Of a DNA stretch of 64,000 bases, positions 47,834-59,354 are shown in pieces. The position numbers were made by a program, and so were the translations under genes. The stretch's first letter is position 1; each line of letters starts with the position of its first letter. The notes under the pieces are model-generated. The model was not told the DNA's origin and did no database searches. It worked only from the letters and a program-made list of their open reading frames with translations. Source of the DNA: Rhizophagus irregularis (taxonomy: Eukaryota; Glomeromycota; Glomeromycetes; Glomerales; Glomeraceae). The stretch spans positions 806,001-870,000 of the forward strand of contig NC_089429.1 of NCBI RefSeq assembly GCF_026210795.1, in the 5' to 3' direction.

Positions 47834-50283
47834 TTACTTACTATCGTTTTGAGTATCGATCTTTAATTCTTCAATATTACGTTTTCTTGAAGAATTTAAA
47901 GGTGCAATTGAGCTTTGAACATCGGAATTTATATTTTGTGAACTAAAATAATTAAAATAATTTTTATTTTCAAATATATATATTATTCATAATTTTTTTT
48001 AATTATAAATAGTTACCTTTGAATATTATTCATATTAATATCATTTTGTAATATATTCTAAAAATAAGCAATAAAAGATATTTACTGTAAGTTAATATAA
48101 ATATAACGATAATAAGATCATAAGTTTCATATAACCATTATAATATGATATACCTTTTGTAATATTAGATGTAACCATTGGAGATGAATCTGTAGTTGAA
48201 GATTTATAAATTAAAGAACTTAATTCTCTACTTGTATAAATTGCTTTTGAATGAGATTTTTTACTAAATCCAGGTCCAAGTTTTTTTGATCGTATTAATT
48301 CCATTCTTTTTTCTTCAGCTTGTTCAAAAATTTCTACAAATTCAGGTGCAATACCAAAACCAGCATAAATTGTATAAGAAGTTTCATCAAACCATTTTAT
48401 AACAAAACTCCAAAATTCATCAATAGTTGGTCTATTTGAAGGAATAGAGTCCCAACATTTTTTCATTAAATTAGCATAACATTCAGGAGTATCATTTGAA
48501 ATTTCAGGTCGTTTTCCATCAATAATTTCATAAACAAGTTTATAATTATGTTCGATATTAGCAAAAGGTTTACAACCTGTTGTAAGTTCCCACATAATCA
48601 TACCTAAGCTATACACATCAGATTCTTTTGAGAATTTAAAACCTTTGAATATTTCTGGTGCAATATAAGGTATTACTCCATATATTTCATTATTTGATAA
48701 GGTATTTGTAGGTTGTGATAAACCTAAATCACTAATTTTCCAATCTCCCAGTTTCATTTCATGATCTAATAATAAAATATTTCCACTATGTAAATCTCGA
48801 TGTACAAAATTAATTTTATGAATTTGCATAAGTCTAAAAAAATAAAAATAAAAAAATTTAGCAATTAAAAAATAAAATATTAAATAACAAATTAGAAATA
48901 ATATAGATACCCAAGTGAAACATAGCGTAAAATACTTAATTTGTCCTTCCATGAAACCTCTATAAAATTATTTTGCAAATAACCATGTAAATCTCCTCCA
49001 TTTGCATATTCCATTACCAACATATACTCTTTTGTTACAGGATCTTGGGTGATACCATATTAATTAATAACAGAATACCAATTGTTTAATTGATAAAGTG
49101 ATTTCAACTAAAATATAAATAAATTAAATATATAAATTAATTTTGAATAGGTTACAAGAATATAAACATATTAACCATTAAATATTACCTCATTTAAAAA
49201 ATATTTACTGATATTTTGTGAATCACGTAATTTTTTTAAAACAACATCTGTATCCTTCATACCGACTCTGTAAGTTGCTTTATAAATAATACTAAATCCT
49301 CCTTCTGCTATTTTCTCTTCATTTTCGATTTGGAAATGAGGAATCCACTTTATTTCTCATTCATCTAGTTTACTTATTAAATACAACATGTTTCTAATAA
49401 ACACATATATATTCAATGGATTTAAATTTGTATTATTATCTATATAATTAGCAATTGGCTGGAAATTATTGTAATTTAATTTTGTTGAAACAATAAATTC
49501 ATCTATAATACAATTTCCACTGATAATATTTGTAATATCAATATTAATAGGTGATATTTTTTTGCATTTAATACATTGAGTTTGATTTGTAATTCCAAAA
49601 ATAATATTTATTGTTAAACAATATCTGCATCCAGTATAAATTGTAAAGCAATGTGAACACCATTTTTGACAATACAATTCTATATTTAATTCTGACTTTT
49701 GGTGTACATATTCTAGTTTTTGTGAACATACTACACATTGATCATAAATATCCCACCATGGTAAATATAAAATCGGAATGGACTTTTTGGTTAGAGATAA
49801 TTCTACCCATCCAGAAGAAATTTGATAATAATCTGGACTATAATTGAACGATTGCAACATGATTTCACATAATTGACAGGTTGTTTTACTATGATTATTA
49901 TGAGTACAATTCCTTGATAAATAGTGATTATTAAATGATGAAGTATTTGGGATTACTTGTTTAAAGTATGAAACCTCAGAACAATATTCACACCATTCTT
50001 GAATGTTCGTTGGATCAAATCCATTTCTAGTTATTTCATGTTCAGTACACTTAACATTATTTGTAATATATATATCCAAGCATGCGTTATTGCCTGTTGT
50101 ATATCGATTATACCAGGATAGACAATTTTTGCAATAATTTTGTTCGAATTTAAGTGTTTTTGAGTGTTCGTTTCCACAATAATTACATTTATTCTCATCA
50201 TTATCAAAAGGAATAAATAAAACAGGTATAGGACTAGGGTTTAAATTTGGTGTTGGATCAAATAAATTGTTATATGTGTCCAT
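47834..50283 (-). pseudogene. Cys-rich kinase with two nonsense codons
   Basis: Paralog of 29425-30754 on the other strand. Exon 1 (50283-49189) encodes the same Cys-rich array (CNYC, CKNC, WCEYC, CQLC, CVVC, WCSHC, CRYC, CIKC), then after an in-frame TGA at 49357-49359 continues EIKWIPHFQI, AEGGFS and VVLKKL. Exon 2 (49107-48911, 197 nt as in the paralog) has a TAA at 49060-49062 in VIN-stop-YGITQ. Exon 3 (48833-48154) is a clean C-lobe: HRDLHSGN, DLG, APEIFKGF, RPTIDEF. Tail exons at 48057-48017 and 47942-47834 follow; the junction from exon 3 is out of phase unless a weaker donor is used. The motif-bearing parts are otherwise well kept, so inactivation is recent. The end could also run on through a GTAAGT donor near the stop. 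Confidence 0.82.
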
Positions 50284-51141
50284 AGTTTTATAATTCAAGA
50301 AATAAATTTAACAAAGCATTAAATATGAAAGTTAGAGAATTCTATATAGAAGTTGCTGTAGTACTGCGACGTGCCGCAGGGTAGTATAGTACGTTTTACA
50401 ATTTAGTGTGAATTACCGTACTAAGTAACTGATTTTCACTAATCATACGGCTGAATACAAAAAAGGAATAGTTTAAATTAAAGACGATTACATAATTAGT
50501 AAAAGCATGGAAGATCGGCATCTTAAAGAGAAAGTTGATCAAAGACAAAATTTTGTGTAATGTATACGTTACTTTTCGTTTTCGATACTTGGCCTGATGA
50601 TCTGCCCCTCCTTTTAATATAATAAATAAAAACAAGTAACAATAATATTAATATTATTAAATATTTAAACAAGAAGTAATAAATTAGAAACAAAAAATTT
50701 TTAACTATTTTATAATAATAATATTTTTATACGATAACACTTGAAAATAATATATGATATATAACCTAATAAAATTAGTATTAAACCAAATTATTTAAAT
50801 AATCAAAGAAAGTGACCTTTTTGAATCTTCAACATTTAATATTTAATTCTATTGTCCTACTTTAAAGGATATTGTAGATATTCGAATTACATTTCTTTAA
50901 AGGTTTAGTCAAATCAAATCATAAACCCATTCTTAATGCTAATCATGGCACAAAGTTAAAGCTTCGTTCAGTTGAAGTTGCAACTTGCAAGAATAAATCT
51001 GAAACCCGGTGGCTAACTAAATACTTTGATTTCTGTGATCTAGTCTTCAGACAAAATAATGATGAATTATTTATTTATTAATCTGATTATTGAATTCCCT
51101 ATTTTATGACCAATCAAATACAGTACATTCTGTACTACAGT
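50284..51141. other. Intergenic; coding-like scrap at 50899-51081
   Basis: On the plus strand 50899-51081 reads KGLVKSNHKPILNANHGTKL then LRSVEVATCKNKSETRWLTK to a stop, without a start codon or matching neighbour. It may be a last exon of a dead gene. Otherwise A+T-rich. Confidence 0.3.
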
Positions 51142-51149
51142 ACTACATA

Positions 51150-51535
51150 TAGGGATGGCAATGGTCACGGTCATTAACCGGTTATGACCGGTCATGACCG
51201 TGACCGATATCGGTCAGTCAAAGACCTCTGACTGACCGTTTGACCGACCGTTTAACCGATCCTGAAAACGTTTGCGAAATGTAATTTAATAAAAAAATGT
51301 TTCGCAAACGTTTTTTTAATTATTTTAATAGAAAATGTTGCGAAAACGTTTTTTATTAAGTATTTCAATTAAATTACATTTCGCAAACGTTTTCAGGATT
51401 GGTTAACCAGTTGGTCAAACGGTCGGTTAACCGGTCGGTCAGACCGGTCGGTCAAACGGTCAGTCAGTCAGTCAAAGGTTCTTGACCGGTTATGACCGAC
51501 CAATGACCGACCATGACCGACCGTTGCCATCCCTA
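51150..51535. mobile_element. hAT-like MITE, TSD ACTACATA
   Basis: Ends TAGGGATGGCAA and TTGCCATCCCTA, perfect 8-bp duplication ACTACATA (51142-51149, 51536-51543). The rest is close to a full palindrome with GACCGGTYATGACC arrays and inner arms around CGCAAACGTTTT. Confidence 0.9.
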
Positions 51536-51543
51536 ACTACATA

Positions 51544-54077
51544 TGTATAAATAAATACTATATATTTAAAATGAAGGAATAAAAATAATAAAATTTAAAG
51601 AATAAAAAAGAAAAATTGTTCCATTATGAAAACACCTAAACTTTATACATACAGTATATATTTCTGATTTCAATTTAGATTTAAAAATTGTAATAAAATT
51701 CCTTTAAACTTTCAGTTTTAGTATCTATGGAGTAGGAACGCACCAAGATGAATTTTAAGAATTATAACAAGTTTAATTACGGTATACAAATAACGAGTAA
51801 TTTATGCGAATAAAAATTATGTCCAAACTTTAAACCTTTCTTTCCTAATAATTGATTACGCGAAATAAAAAAAAAATAAATCACGTGATTAAAGCGTTTC
51901 TTACGAACATTTAGTCACATGATGCTACCAATAATAATGAAGAATTGGCATTTTTATGATATTAATCTCATCATGTGTTTTCATTTTGACATCCTACCTT
52001 TGTTTAATAGTGACTATGTGTTGAAATAGTTTTTTTTTAATTTTACAATTAAAAATATTGGTTAATATAATAAAATGATAAAATATTTTTTTTCTTCTTG
52101 AACGCTTTTATTGTAGTATAACTTGTTATTAATAAAAAATTTATCTATGTAATTTAAAAAAATTATGTTAATTTATTTTTATTTTTACCGAGTAAAAAAA
52201 ATATATTTATTCTATCATAACTAAAAATCATGCATATTATATAATATTTGAAAAAGGTGAAAGAACAAAATTTTTGGCAAAAAAATAATCAGGAAAAGAA
52301 ATTGTTATTAAAAATAAGAATCGGAAAAAAAGGTAGCACCACAGCATCGTGATCCAAATCTAAAGAATGTAAGAATGAAAATAGAAAAAAAAATATTAAG
52401 AATAAAAAAGCTTCAAGTCTAAAAAACAAATATAAATAATATAAAAAAAAAATGTAGTATAGATTATAAAGGAAAATTAAAAAATATTTGAAAAAAAATT
52501 GGAAAGGTTGAAAAAAAAAATGAAAAAAAAAATTGGAAAATCAAAAAAAAACCGAAAAAAAATATAAAAAAAAAATCGGTTTAAAAAAAAATATATCGAG
52601 GTTATTTAGCTTAGAGTTGGCTAATGTTAATAAAAAGTTGGATAATATGGATGAAAACTTGGACAGATATTTGGATTGCTCTTTAAGTAGAATGATTAAG
52701 TAGGTATTCGTGTATTAAGTAGTAATTGGTACATGTCAGTTCTATGTTAAATAAAGCTACCTATGTTCCTATTCTAAACATATGTTTTTTTTTTTCACTG
52801 ACTTCGCACTTAAATTCTAATTTGACATTCTCGTAGCAACCTAACCCTTTTCATTTCCCTCTCACCACTGAAGTTAACAGTTGAGTCTGGCTTCTGCACC
52901 TCTTCTAATAACTGTGCAATATGACCGTGAACTTTCCCTAACCATGTTTTCCATATTCTCATCATTATATACAATGACCGCCGGTTCTGATAGTATGAGT
53001 CAATGAGTTGTGTCTGTCGTGGTAATATTTAATTACTTAAATGATAGCATCTGTAAGTTAATTCATTTTATTCCGTATTAATAAGTATATTATTATCCCT
53101 TCGAATACTCCTAGTATTTCTAAAATCAAGGTCCGTTATACTGAATTCATTTCATAAAATGTAGAGCCAAGAAAAAAAATTTGTATACAAAAAATTTTTT
53201 GTTTTTTGCAAGTAAACTTCTTACTAAAATTAAATGTAATAAAAGAGGTCCAAAATTTGATGAAGTATGGCAGTATAAACAAACCAAAATTGTAAATCAC
53301 TTTAGTTCAGATAATGCGCTTCCACTCCATATTGATTGTCCAAAAATACGTTATTTTGAATTACATGAATTTGATTAATTTAATTAAGAATATTAAAAAT
53401 AAAATCTAATTATATCATTATTAATTTCACTCAAAATTTAATCCGATTATTTTACGGGAATTAGATCAAATATTTCTTAAAAAAATAAGATAATTTAGAA
53501 AAAGATTATCGTCATATTTTATAGAAAAATAAAATTATCAATTGTAAAGTATATTAGTATTTATTATCAGTAAGTAAACATATCGGTTAAGTGGATAAAA
53601 TAAATAATTAATAATACCGAGGGTAATTTTTTTTTCTAGAAAAGTAAAGTTGATTTTTTATAAGAAATTATTACCATCAAGTTACACAAATTAAGCCAAT
53701 TAGATACAATATCTCAAATTTATCCTCATGCCTAATATGTTTTATTTCATTACCCATAATTTCTGATAAAACATTTCATACCACGATAAGTTATTAAAAT
53801 TGAAAGGTTATTTACGACTTCAAAATGAATATTGTATACAACCAATGGATTTTTTTTGTAAATTACTCCACTGAAAAAAGTATAAAAAGTATAAAATCCA
53901 TCGGTATGTACGTCATACATAATGAGATAACAAGTATGTTTTCTATTATTACATTATTATTTTACTATTATTTTTACTTGTTTTTATTGGCCTACTATAA
54001 ACCACATTTTTTTTTTTAAAAAAAACAGCATTTTTATCTAATTTGGGAAACAATATTAGATCGACTCATACTTTCAG
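51544..54077. other. Gene-poor region
   Basis: Contains a purine-rich low-complexity tract (about 52250-52600) related to 28528-29105. Directly after it, 52611-52703 reads LELANVNKKLDNMDENLDRY, a coiled-coil-like frame without a start. At 53180-53378 a 60-codon run ends in KIVNHFSSDNALPLHIDCPK; neither is recognised. No complete gene. Confidence 0.3.
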
Positions 54078-54165
54078 CGTCACCATAAAAAATCCCTATC
54101 ATGTGATTATTTGGTGACACCTTATTTTTTTTATGATCCCATGATAGTAAAATTTTTATGGTGTC
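54078..54165. mobile_element. 88-bp MITE-like hairpin
   Basis: CGTCACCATAAAAAAT at the left mirrors ATTTTTATGGTGTCG at the right, with TATCATG/CATGATA inside. No clear duplication at the edges. Confidence 0.5.
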
Positions 54166-54620
54166 GTAATGATCGGCCAGATACAATTTTTAGTTCCACA
54201 TTTAAAAGTTTTCCACATTCATGTGAGATTGCCCATGTACTATAATATTATTATTGTCCAAATATTAAAAATTAATTGTAATATTACTTTTAATATTAAT
54301 CAATAACAATAAAATGTATTTTTCCGATATTATAAATAATAAATAATGTACAGTCTATATTTATTGGCAAGGCGACGAGTGTTCAAGGACTCAGTAAAAA
54401 AATTTTTCGCCACCTGACCCTTAATTATGCGTACTACTCATATAACGTATAGCTCATAGAAATATATAAATGACATCTGATATTGAAAATCCCGCAAAAA
54501 TACGCAAATAACATTAAGTTATTAATTATTTTATCATGACTTCTATATTATTTATATAACCAAATACTAATGAATTTATTAATGAATTTATTTTAATATA
54601 AGATTAGCCAAATTTAGGCC

Positions 54621-55406
54621 TAGTGCTCCGAATGATACGAGTCGACCCGGGTTAATTTGACCCGACTCGACTTTTAAATCGGGTCGGTACTAACGATTTT
54701 TAATGACCCGTGTCCCGCATGACCCGCATGACCCGACCCGCCGGGTCGGGTTATAAATTTCCTTGACTCGTGTTTGACCCGGATTTGACCCGGATCGACC
54801 CGGATGTTTTTAATTCTGGCAAAATTATAATTTTGGCCAAAATTAAGCCAAGAATTAGTTTTAACAAATATTAACATAGCTTAATCAGAAAAATAAAAAA
54901 ATTAACCTTTGGCTTTTGAGAATAATATTTTTCTGATAGCTTTAGAATTCCAATTTATCTTTGATTTGAATATCTGCTAATTATTTTGCCTAATTTATTG
55001 ACTTTTATTATATTAAACCAGGTTCAAAATTCGTATTTTTAATTTTATTTTATTTAATTAGTCTAGGAGAAAATAAGAGCTAGTGTTACATGTTTTGTAT
55101 AACCATTCATGATACAAATTTTAGGTGGCTATTAGTGGTTAATCACTAAGTTGCCTTTTTTCCAAATAAAAAAAAATTAATTTTGTTATTATTATAAGAA
55201 AATCTCACATAAAATAAGTTAGTACCCATTTTACTTAAATGTTCGGGTCTAACCCAGGTTACACAAGTTAAATTATACTCGGTCGAGTCAAGGGTCGGGT
55301 TACGATAATATGAGACCCGAATAAATACGAGTCTTATATATTTTTATTCAGATCGGGTCGAATATTTCCTCAAAACCTGACCCGACTTGACCCGGTAGGA
55401 GCACTA
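54621..55406. mobile_element. hAT-like element, 786 bp, TSD TTTAGGCC
   Basis: Ends TAGTGCTCC and GGAGCACTA, perfect 8-bp duplication TTTAGGCC (54613-54620, 55407-55414). Both arms have arrays of GACCCG and CGGGTC, making it locally G+C-rich. The interior is A+T-rich and non-coding. Confidence 0.88.
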
Positions 55407-55643
55407 TTTAGGCCAAAAATACGCAAACTAATTTTTTACAATAAAAATTTTGATAAAAAATACGCAATCTTGATGACCTTACTATAGATGAAATATTCTT
55501 AAATTGTACGCAAATCAAAAACTTTACTCAAGTGTTAAACATAATGCAGTATATCACGTGTCCACACATGAAATCGATTATGAAAGTTGTTTAATCGATA
55601 TTATTAATTGGTTAATAAAGATTTACGTTCATCTTTAACAATT

Positions 55644-55711
55644 AATTACTATGATTAGTAATAAACAAATGGGAATGATAACCCATTTGTTTGTTACTAA
55701 TCATAGTAATT
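55644..55711. repeat. Long hairpin
   Basis: AATTACTATGATTAGTAA and AAACAAATGGG on the left arm are mirrored by CCCATTTGTTT and TTACTAATCATAGTAATT on the right; one mismatch in about 30 bp, 8-base loop. Could be a tiny MITE or a regulatory hairpin. Confidence 0.75.
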
Positions 55712-56052
55712 ATCATCCGCATCTAGCAGTGATCACCATATAAGATAAACTATTTTAGACTTTTGTGTATTTGTGTATTTGTCAGCTTGACTCTTTCTCT
55801 TCATTGTAACTATAAATATTACGTGAATGCATTAAGATGTATTATAATAATAGCAAACCATAAATTATAACTATTCCAATTAAACTACAATTACATAGTT
55901 GTTTAATTATTAATTATTACGCAGCTTTACAAGAAGTTTGATTTTGCTTAGTCTATGTGGCATAAAGTATTATACATGTTTATAAAATGACGTAACAATG
56001 ACCTCAAAAAAATTCTAAAAGCAGTGTTACCAAGTCCAAAATTTTTTTTTAT

Positions 56053-56202
56053 ATATTATTGTATAGGGGAGGAGCAATATCACTTATTTTAGTATAGGTC
56101 AATGTATGATTGGTTTTAATTTTGCCACGTCAGTGGCAAAATTAGTAACCAATCATACATTGACCTATAAAATAAGTGATGTTGCCCCCTGTACAATAAT
56201 AT
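56053..56202. mobile_element. 150-bp palindromic element before recombinase gene
   Basis: ATATTATTGTAYAGGGG ends, arms sharing ATCACTTATTTT and TAGGTCAATGTATGATTGG and meeting at GCCACGTCAGTGGC. Nearly the whole length is self-complementary. It ends about 140 bp before the recombinase start. No duplication separable from the palindrome. Confidence 0.72.
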
Positions 56203-56343
56203 TATTATCGTTTGGAACTGACCATAACATTTAAAAGCTTAAAAAAGTTTATTTAAAAGTTTAATTTTTTACTGTTTATATTGAAAAAATGATTTACAAA
56301 TTGTGCTTTTTTCTCTTGCTGACTCTTTAGTATTTTTATAATA

Positions 56344-57915
56344 ATGCCACCACAAAAATCTCAAAATAAAAGTAAAAAAGTAATATTTATTTGTATTCAT
56401 TCAGTTAATATTTTATTTTATTTTTTTTTTGCATTTTATTAAAGATTTTTTTTTAGAATAAAAAAACTTTCACATATGTGGCCCCTACTGAAGAAGAAAT
56501 AAAAAGTATGCAAACAGCAGCTCGTGGCAAAGCTACACATAATTCTACAAGTACTTGGATTAATGCACTTGAAACTTTTCGTAAGGATATTGGATTACCT
56601 GGAAAAATAGATGATGTGAATTCTAAAGAAGAGTTAGAGCATCAACTTGTTTTATTTTTTGTTTCATGTAAGCAGCAAAATGGAGCTGAATATTCAGTAC
56701 AATCAATAAAATCAGCAAGATTTGCTATTGCACGACATATCAACACATATTCTAAAATTCGTCCACAAGAAATTACAAATAAAAATATATATTCTGAATT
56801 ATATAACGCAATTACTGGCAAGATCAAACTTTTAACTGATCAGGGATTAGGTGAAATACATGGTGCAGATGCTTTTACTCAAGATGAGATTAGGAAAATT
56901 ATTAATCATCCCACAATGCAACCAGATTCACCAAAAGGACTTATACGACGCATATTTTGGCATAATGCTTTTGAATTAGCTCTTCGAGGTGGAGAGCATT
57001 ATAATCTAAAAATACAACAATTTAAAAAAAGAAAGGATGGTGGTATTGATGTTACATTTTATAGATCTAAGTGTAATCAGAGATCTTTAAGTGAATCTAA
57101 TTCTAAAGCTGAAGTAATTTCAATACCTGCTGATAATGCTGTTATTCAAGATTATGAGCTTTATTTTAGTAAAAGACCACCAATTTGTGAAGATGCATTT
57201 TACTTGCAACCTTGCAACAATAATGAAGGTAATTATTTATCATGTAGTAATTTATTATTTTTTTTTACCTTTCTTTTAATTTCAAATAGTTGAGTTTACG
57301 GGTTATTGGTTCAAATCTGCTCAAATGGGAGAAAAATTGGTAAAAGGACTTATGAAAGAAATTGCAACAATAACTGAAATCGATTGTGATAAAAGAAAGT
57401 TCACAAATCATAGTGGACGAAAAACCTTTATTCAAATTTCAAAAAGTGAAGGAATTAGTGATAATGATGTGATGTCTGTGTCACGGCATAAAAATCCTCA
57501 CTCTTTGGCTTATTATGAACGTCCTAAGTCTATATTGCAACAAAATACATTATCGCAAATTAATTCTTTAATTTATAATGGTAAGAAAAGAATTGCACCT
57601 GTGGTTTTAATGTAAAAGTAATATACAATATATTTATTATTTTTCTTTTCATTAGATACATTATTGTCAAATGACAAAACTGCAAATTCTTTTTCTTCAG
57701 CCTTAGAAACTTTTAATGGTAAGATTTAACTTATGAACTAATAATTCTTATGGTATAAAAAATTTAATTTTTTTTTAGAATCACGGTCACCACTTCAGCA
57801 GCTCAACTCAAACGATTTAAACGAATTAAATGATGATCAACAAAATCAAGAAATTAACGGAAATGATGAGACCATTAAAAAAAATTCTCCATGGGAATGT
57901 TTTTCAGAATTGTAA
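56344..57915 (+). CDS. Crypton-like tyrosine recombinase
   Basis: Five exons join in phase: 56344-56379, 56457-57228, 57290-57580, 57656-57718, 57779-57915; 432 residues. The last three introns are phase 1. After a basic start, residues 30-130 are helical (TWINALETFRKDIGLPG, then QSIKSARFAIARHI), like a core-binding domain. The catalytic set follows: Arg189 in LALRGGEH, His310 and Arg313 in HSGRKT, His336 in SRHKN, and the nucleophile Tyr344 or Tyr345 in AYYERP. This R-H-x-x-R-H-Y pattern defines tyrosine recombinases; the LRGGEH and HSGR forms are those of Crypton-type and Crypton-derived host proteins. Both activity as a transposon enzyme and a domesticated role are possible. No inverted ends are expected for Cryptons. 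The frame is intact, which stands out among the dead elements around it. Confidence 0.85.
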
Positions 57916-58281
57916 TATTACATTCAATGTGAATAAATGATTTTTATACGAATTTTATTATATGTACACTTATAAATAGCTTATTTTAATAATATAAAGT
58001 ATAAATAGCTTATATAAAGTATAAATGGTTTATTATGATATTATAAAGTATAAATAAAATATCTAAAAATATAGTATGTTATGATCATATGTACCCGAAC
58101 GATAATAATAATTATCATTATTAAAGATATTAATAAAAATTGAATTTTTTCGCATGCAAACACATAAATCCGGTTTATTAAAAATTTGGTTTATTAGTTA
58201 TCTGTTACAAATAAAAAGCGCTGGGAATTTTATTGATTTTCTTCAAAGAAATTTATTTCTTTAACTTTTCTTTCTTTTGAG
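57916..58281. other. Spacer between recombinase and reductase remnant
   Basis: A short A+T-rich repeat of TATAAAGTATAAATRG occurs three times at about 57985-58055. Nothing else seen. Confidence 0.4.
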
Positions 58282-58799
58282 ATGACTTTTCTTCGTGAAC
58301 TTGGTAAAACTGGTGTAAAAATCCCTGCAATCGGTTTAGGATGCATGGTATACTCTGCACTTTATACTTCATAATTACTTGCCTATCGCGTGATTCTAAT
58401 ATTTTGTTTGGTAGGGCATAAGTGAATTTTATGGTTCAGCTGATGAACAGGAAAATATTAAAGTATTAAATCGAGCAATTGATATCGGATGTACCTTTTG
58501 GGATACTGCTGTTTGTATTTAAACTCTTCTAATAAATTCAAAATTTTAATATTATTTTAAATAATAAATAATGGAGTATCGCTTTTTTTTAAAAAAAAAA
58601 TGTAAAGGATTTGTATGGATCCGGAGCCAATGAAATTCTTTCTTAAAGAATGTCGTAATGAAGTTTTTATTTGTACAAAGTTTGCATTCTCTCGAGGACC
58701 AAATGGCGAATTTAAGATATCAGGCAAACCCGAATATGTTCGTCAAGCTTGCGATAATTCTTTAAAAAGATTGGGAGTAAATTGTATCGATCTTTAATT
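58282..58799 (+). pseudogene. Aldo/keto reductase remnant
   Basis: Three exons: 58282-58347 (MTFLRELGKTGVKIPAIGLG), 58415-58510 ([20 protein letters not shown], then FWDTA), 58608-58799 ([11 protein letters not shown], frameshift, [12 protein letters not shown] ... [13 protein letters not shown]). The motifs are those of the YakC/AKR13-like reductases: active-site Asp in WDTAD, Tyr in LYG and Lys in CTKF are all present. A frameshift (about 1 nt) near 58650 and loss of everything after the fourth beta-strand region make it non-functional. The coding sequence stops abruptly at the edge of a hAT-like element; the missing half is not found on its far side, so a deletion accompanied or followed the insertion. 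Confidence 0.82.
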
Positions 58800-59354
58800 T
58801 AGAGGTTGGAACCGGTTAAGCTTAACCGGTTAATTAACTGGTTAAAACGGTTAACCGGTTAAAACATTTGTTAACCGGTTAAAAAACAATTCTTAACCGG
58901 TTAAATTATCCGGTTAAATTAATCGGTTAAATTAATCAGTTAAATTAACCGGTTAAAATGCTAAAAATATTTGTAATTCTGGCCATAATTCACAGTGCCG
59001 GCCAGAATTATAAATCACGGGACTTCGGATAAAAGTTTAGCCACCAGTTAAAATACCAACGGACCAGGTGGTGGAATTTTTTGTGTTATATAAAATTCAT
59101 AATGCGGGCCGAAATTCATAGTGCCGGCCAGACAATTTTGGTCTGAATTTCGTCTTTCAGCTAGAGTTTCGTTTCGATAGTTAGAGTTTTGGTCTGGCCT
59201 AATTTTGGCCGGGATTAAAAATATATTTGATGCTAATCCTGGCCGAATTTTAATGCTGACTAGGATTGAGTTTTAACCGGTTAATTAACCGGTTAAAGGT
59301 TTGGTTAACCGGTTATTAACCGGTTAAGACTTTTTGGACCGGTTCCAACCTCTA
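58800..59354. mobile_element. hAT-like element, TAGAGGTTGGAACCGG ends
   Basis: Ends TAGAGGTTGGAACCGGTTAA and GACCGGTTCCAACCTCTA, with arrays of TTAACCGGTTAA on both sides. Flanks CTTTAATT and AGCCAGGT do not match, so one flank has been lost. Middle has GTGCCGGCCAGAATT words as in the short MITEs. Non-coding. Confidence 0.78.
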
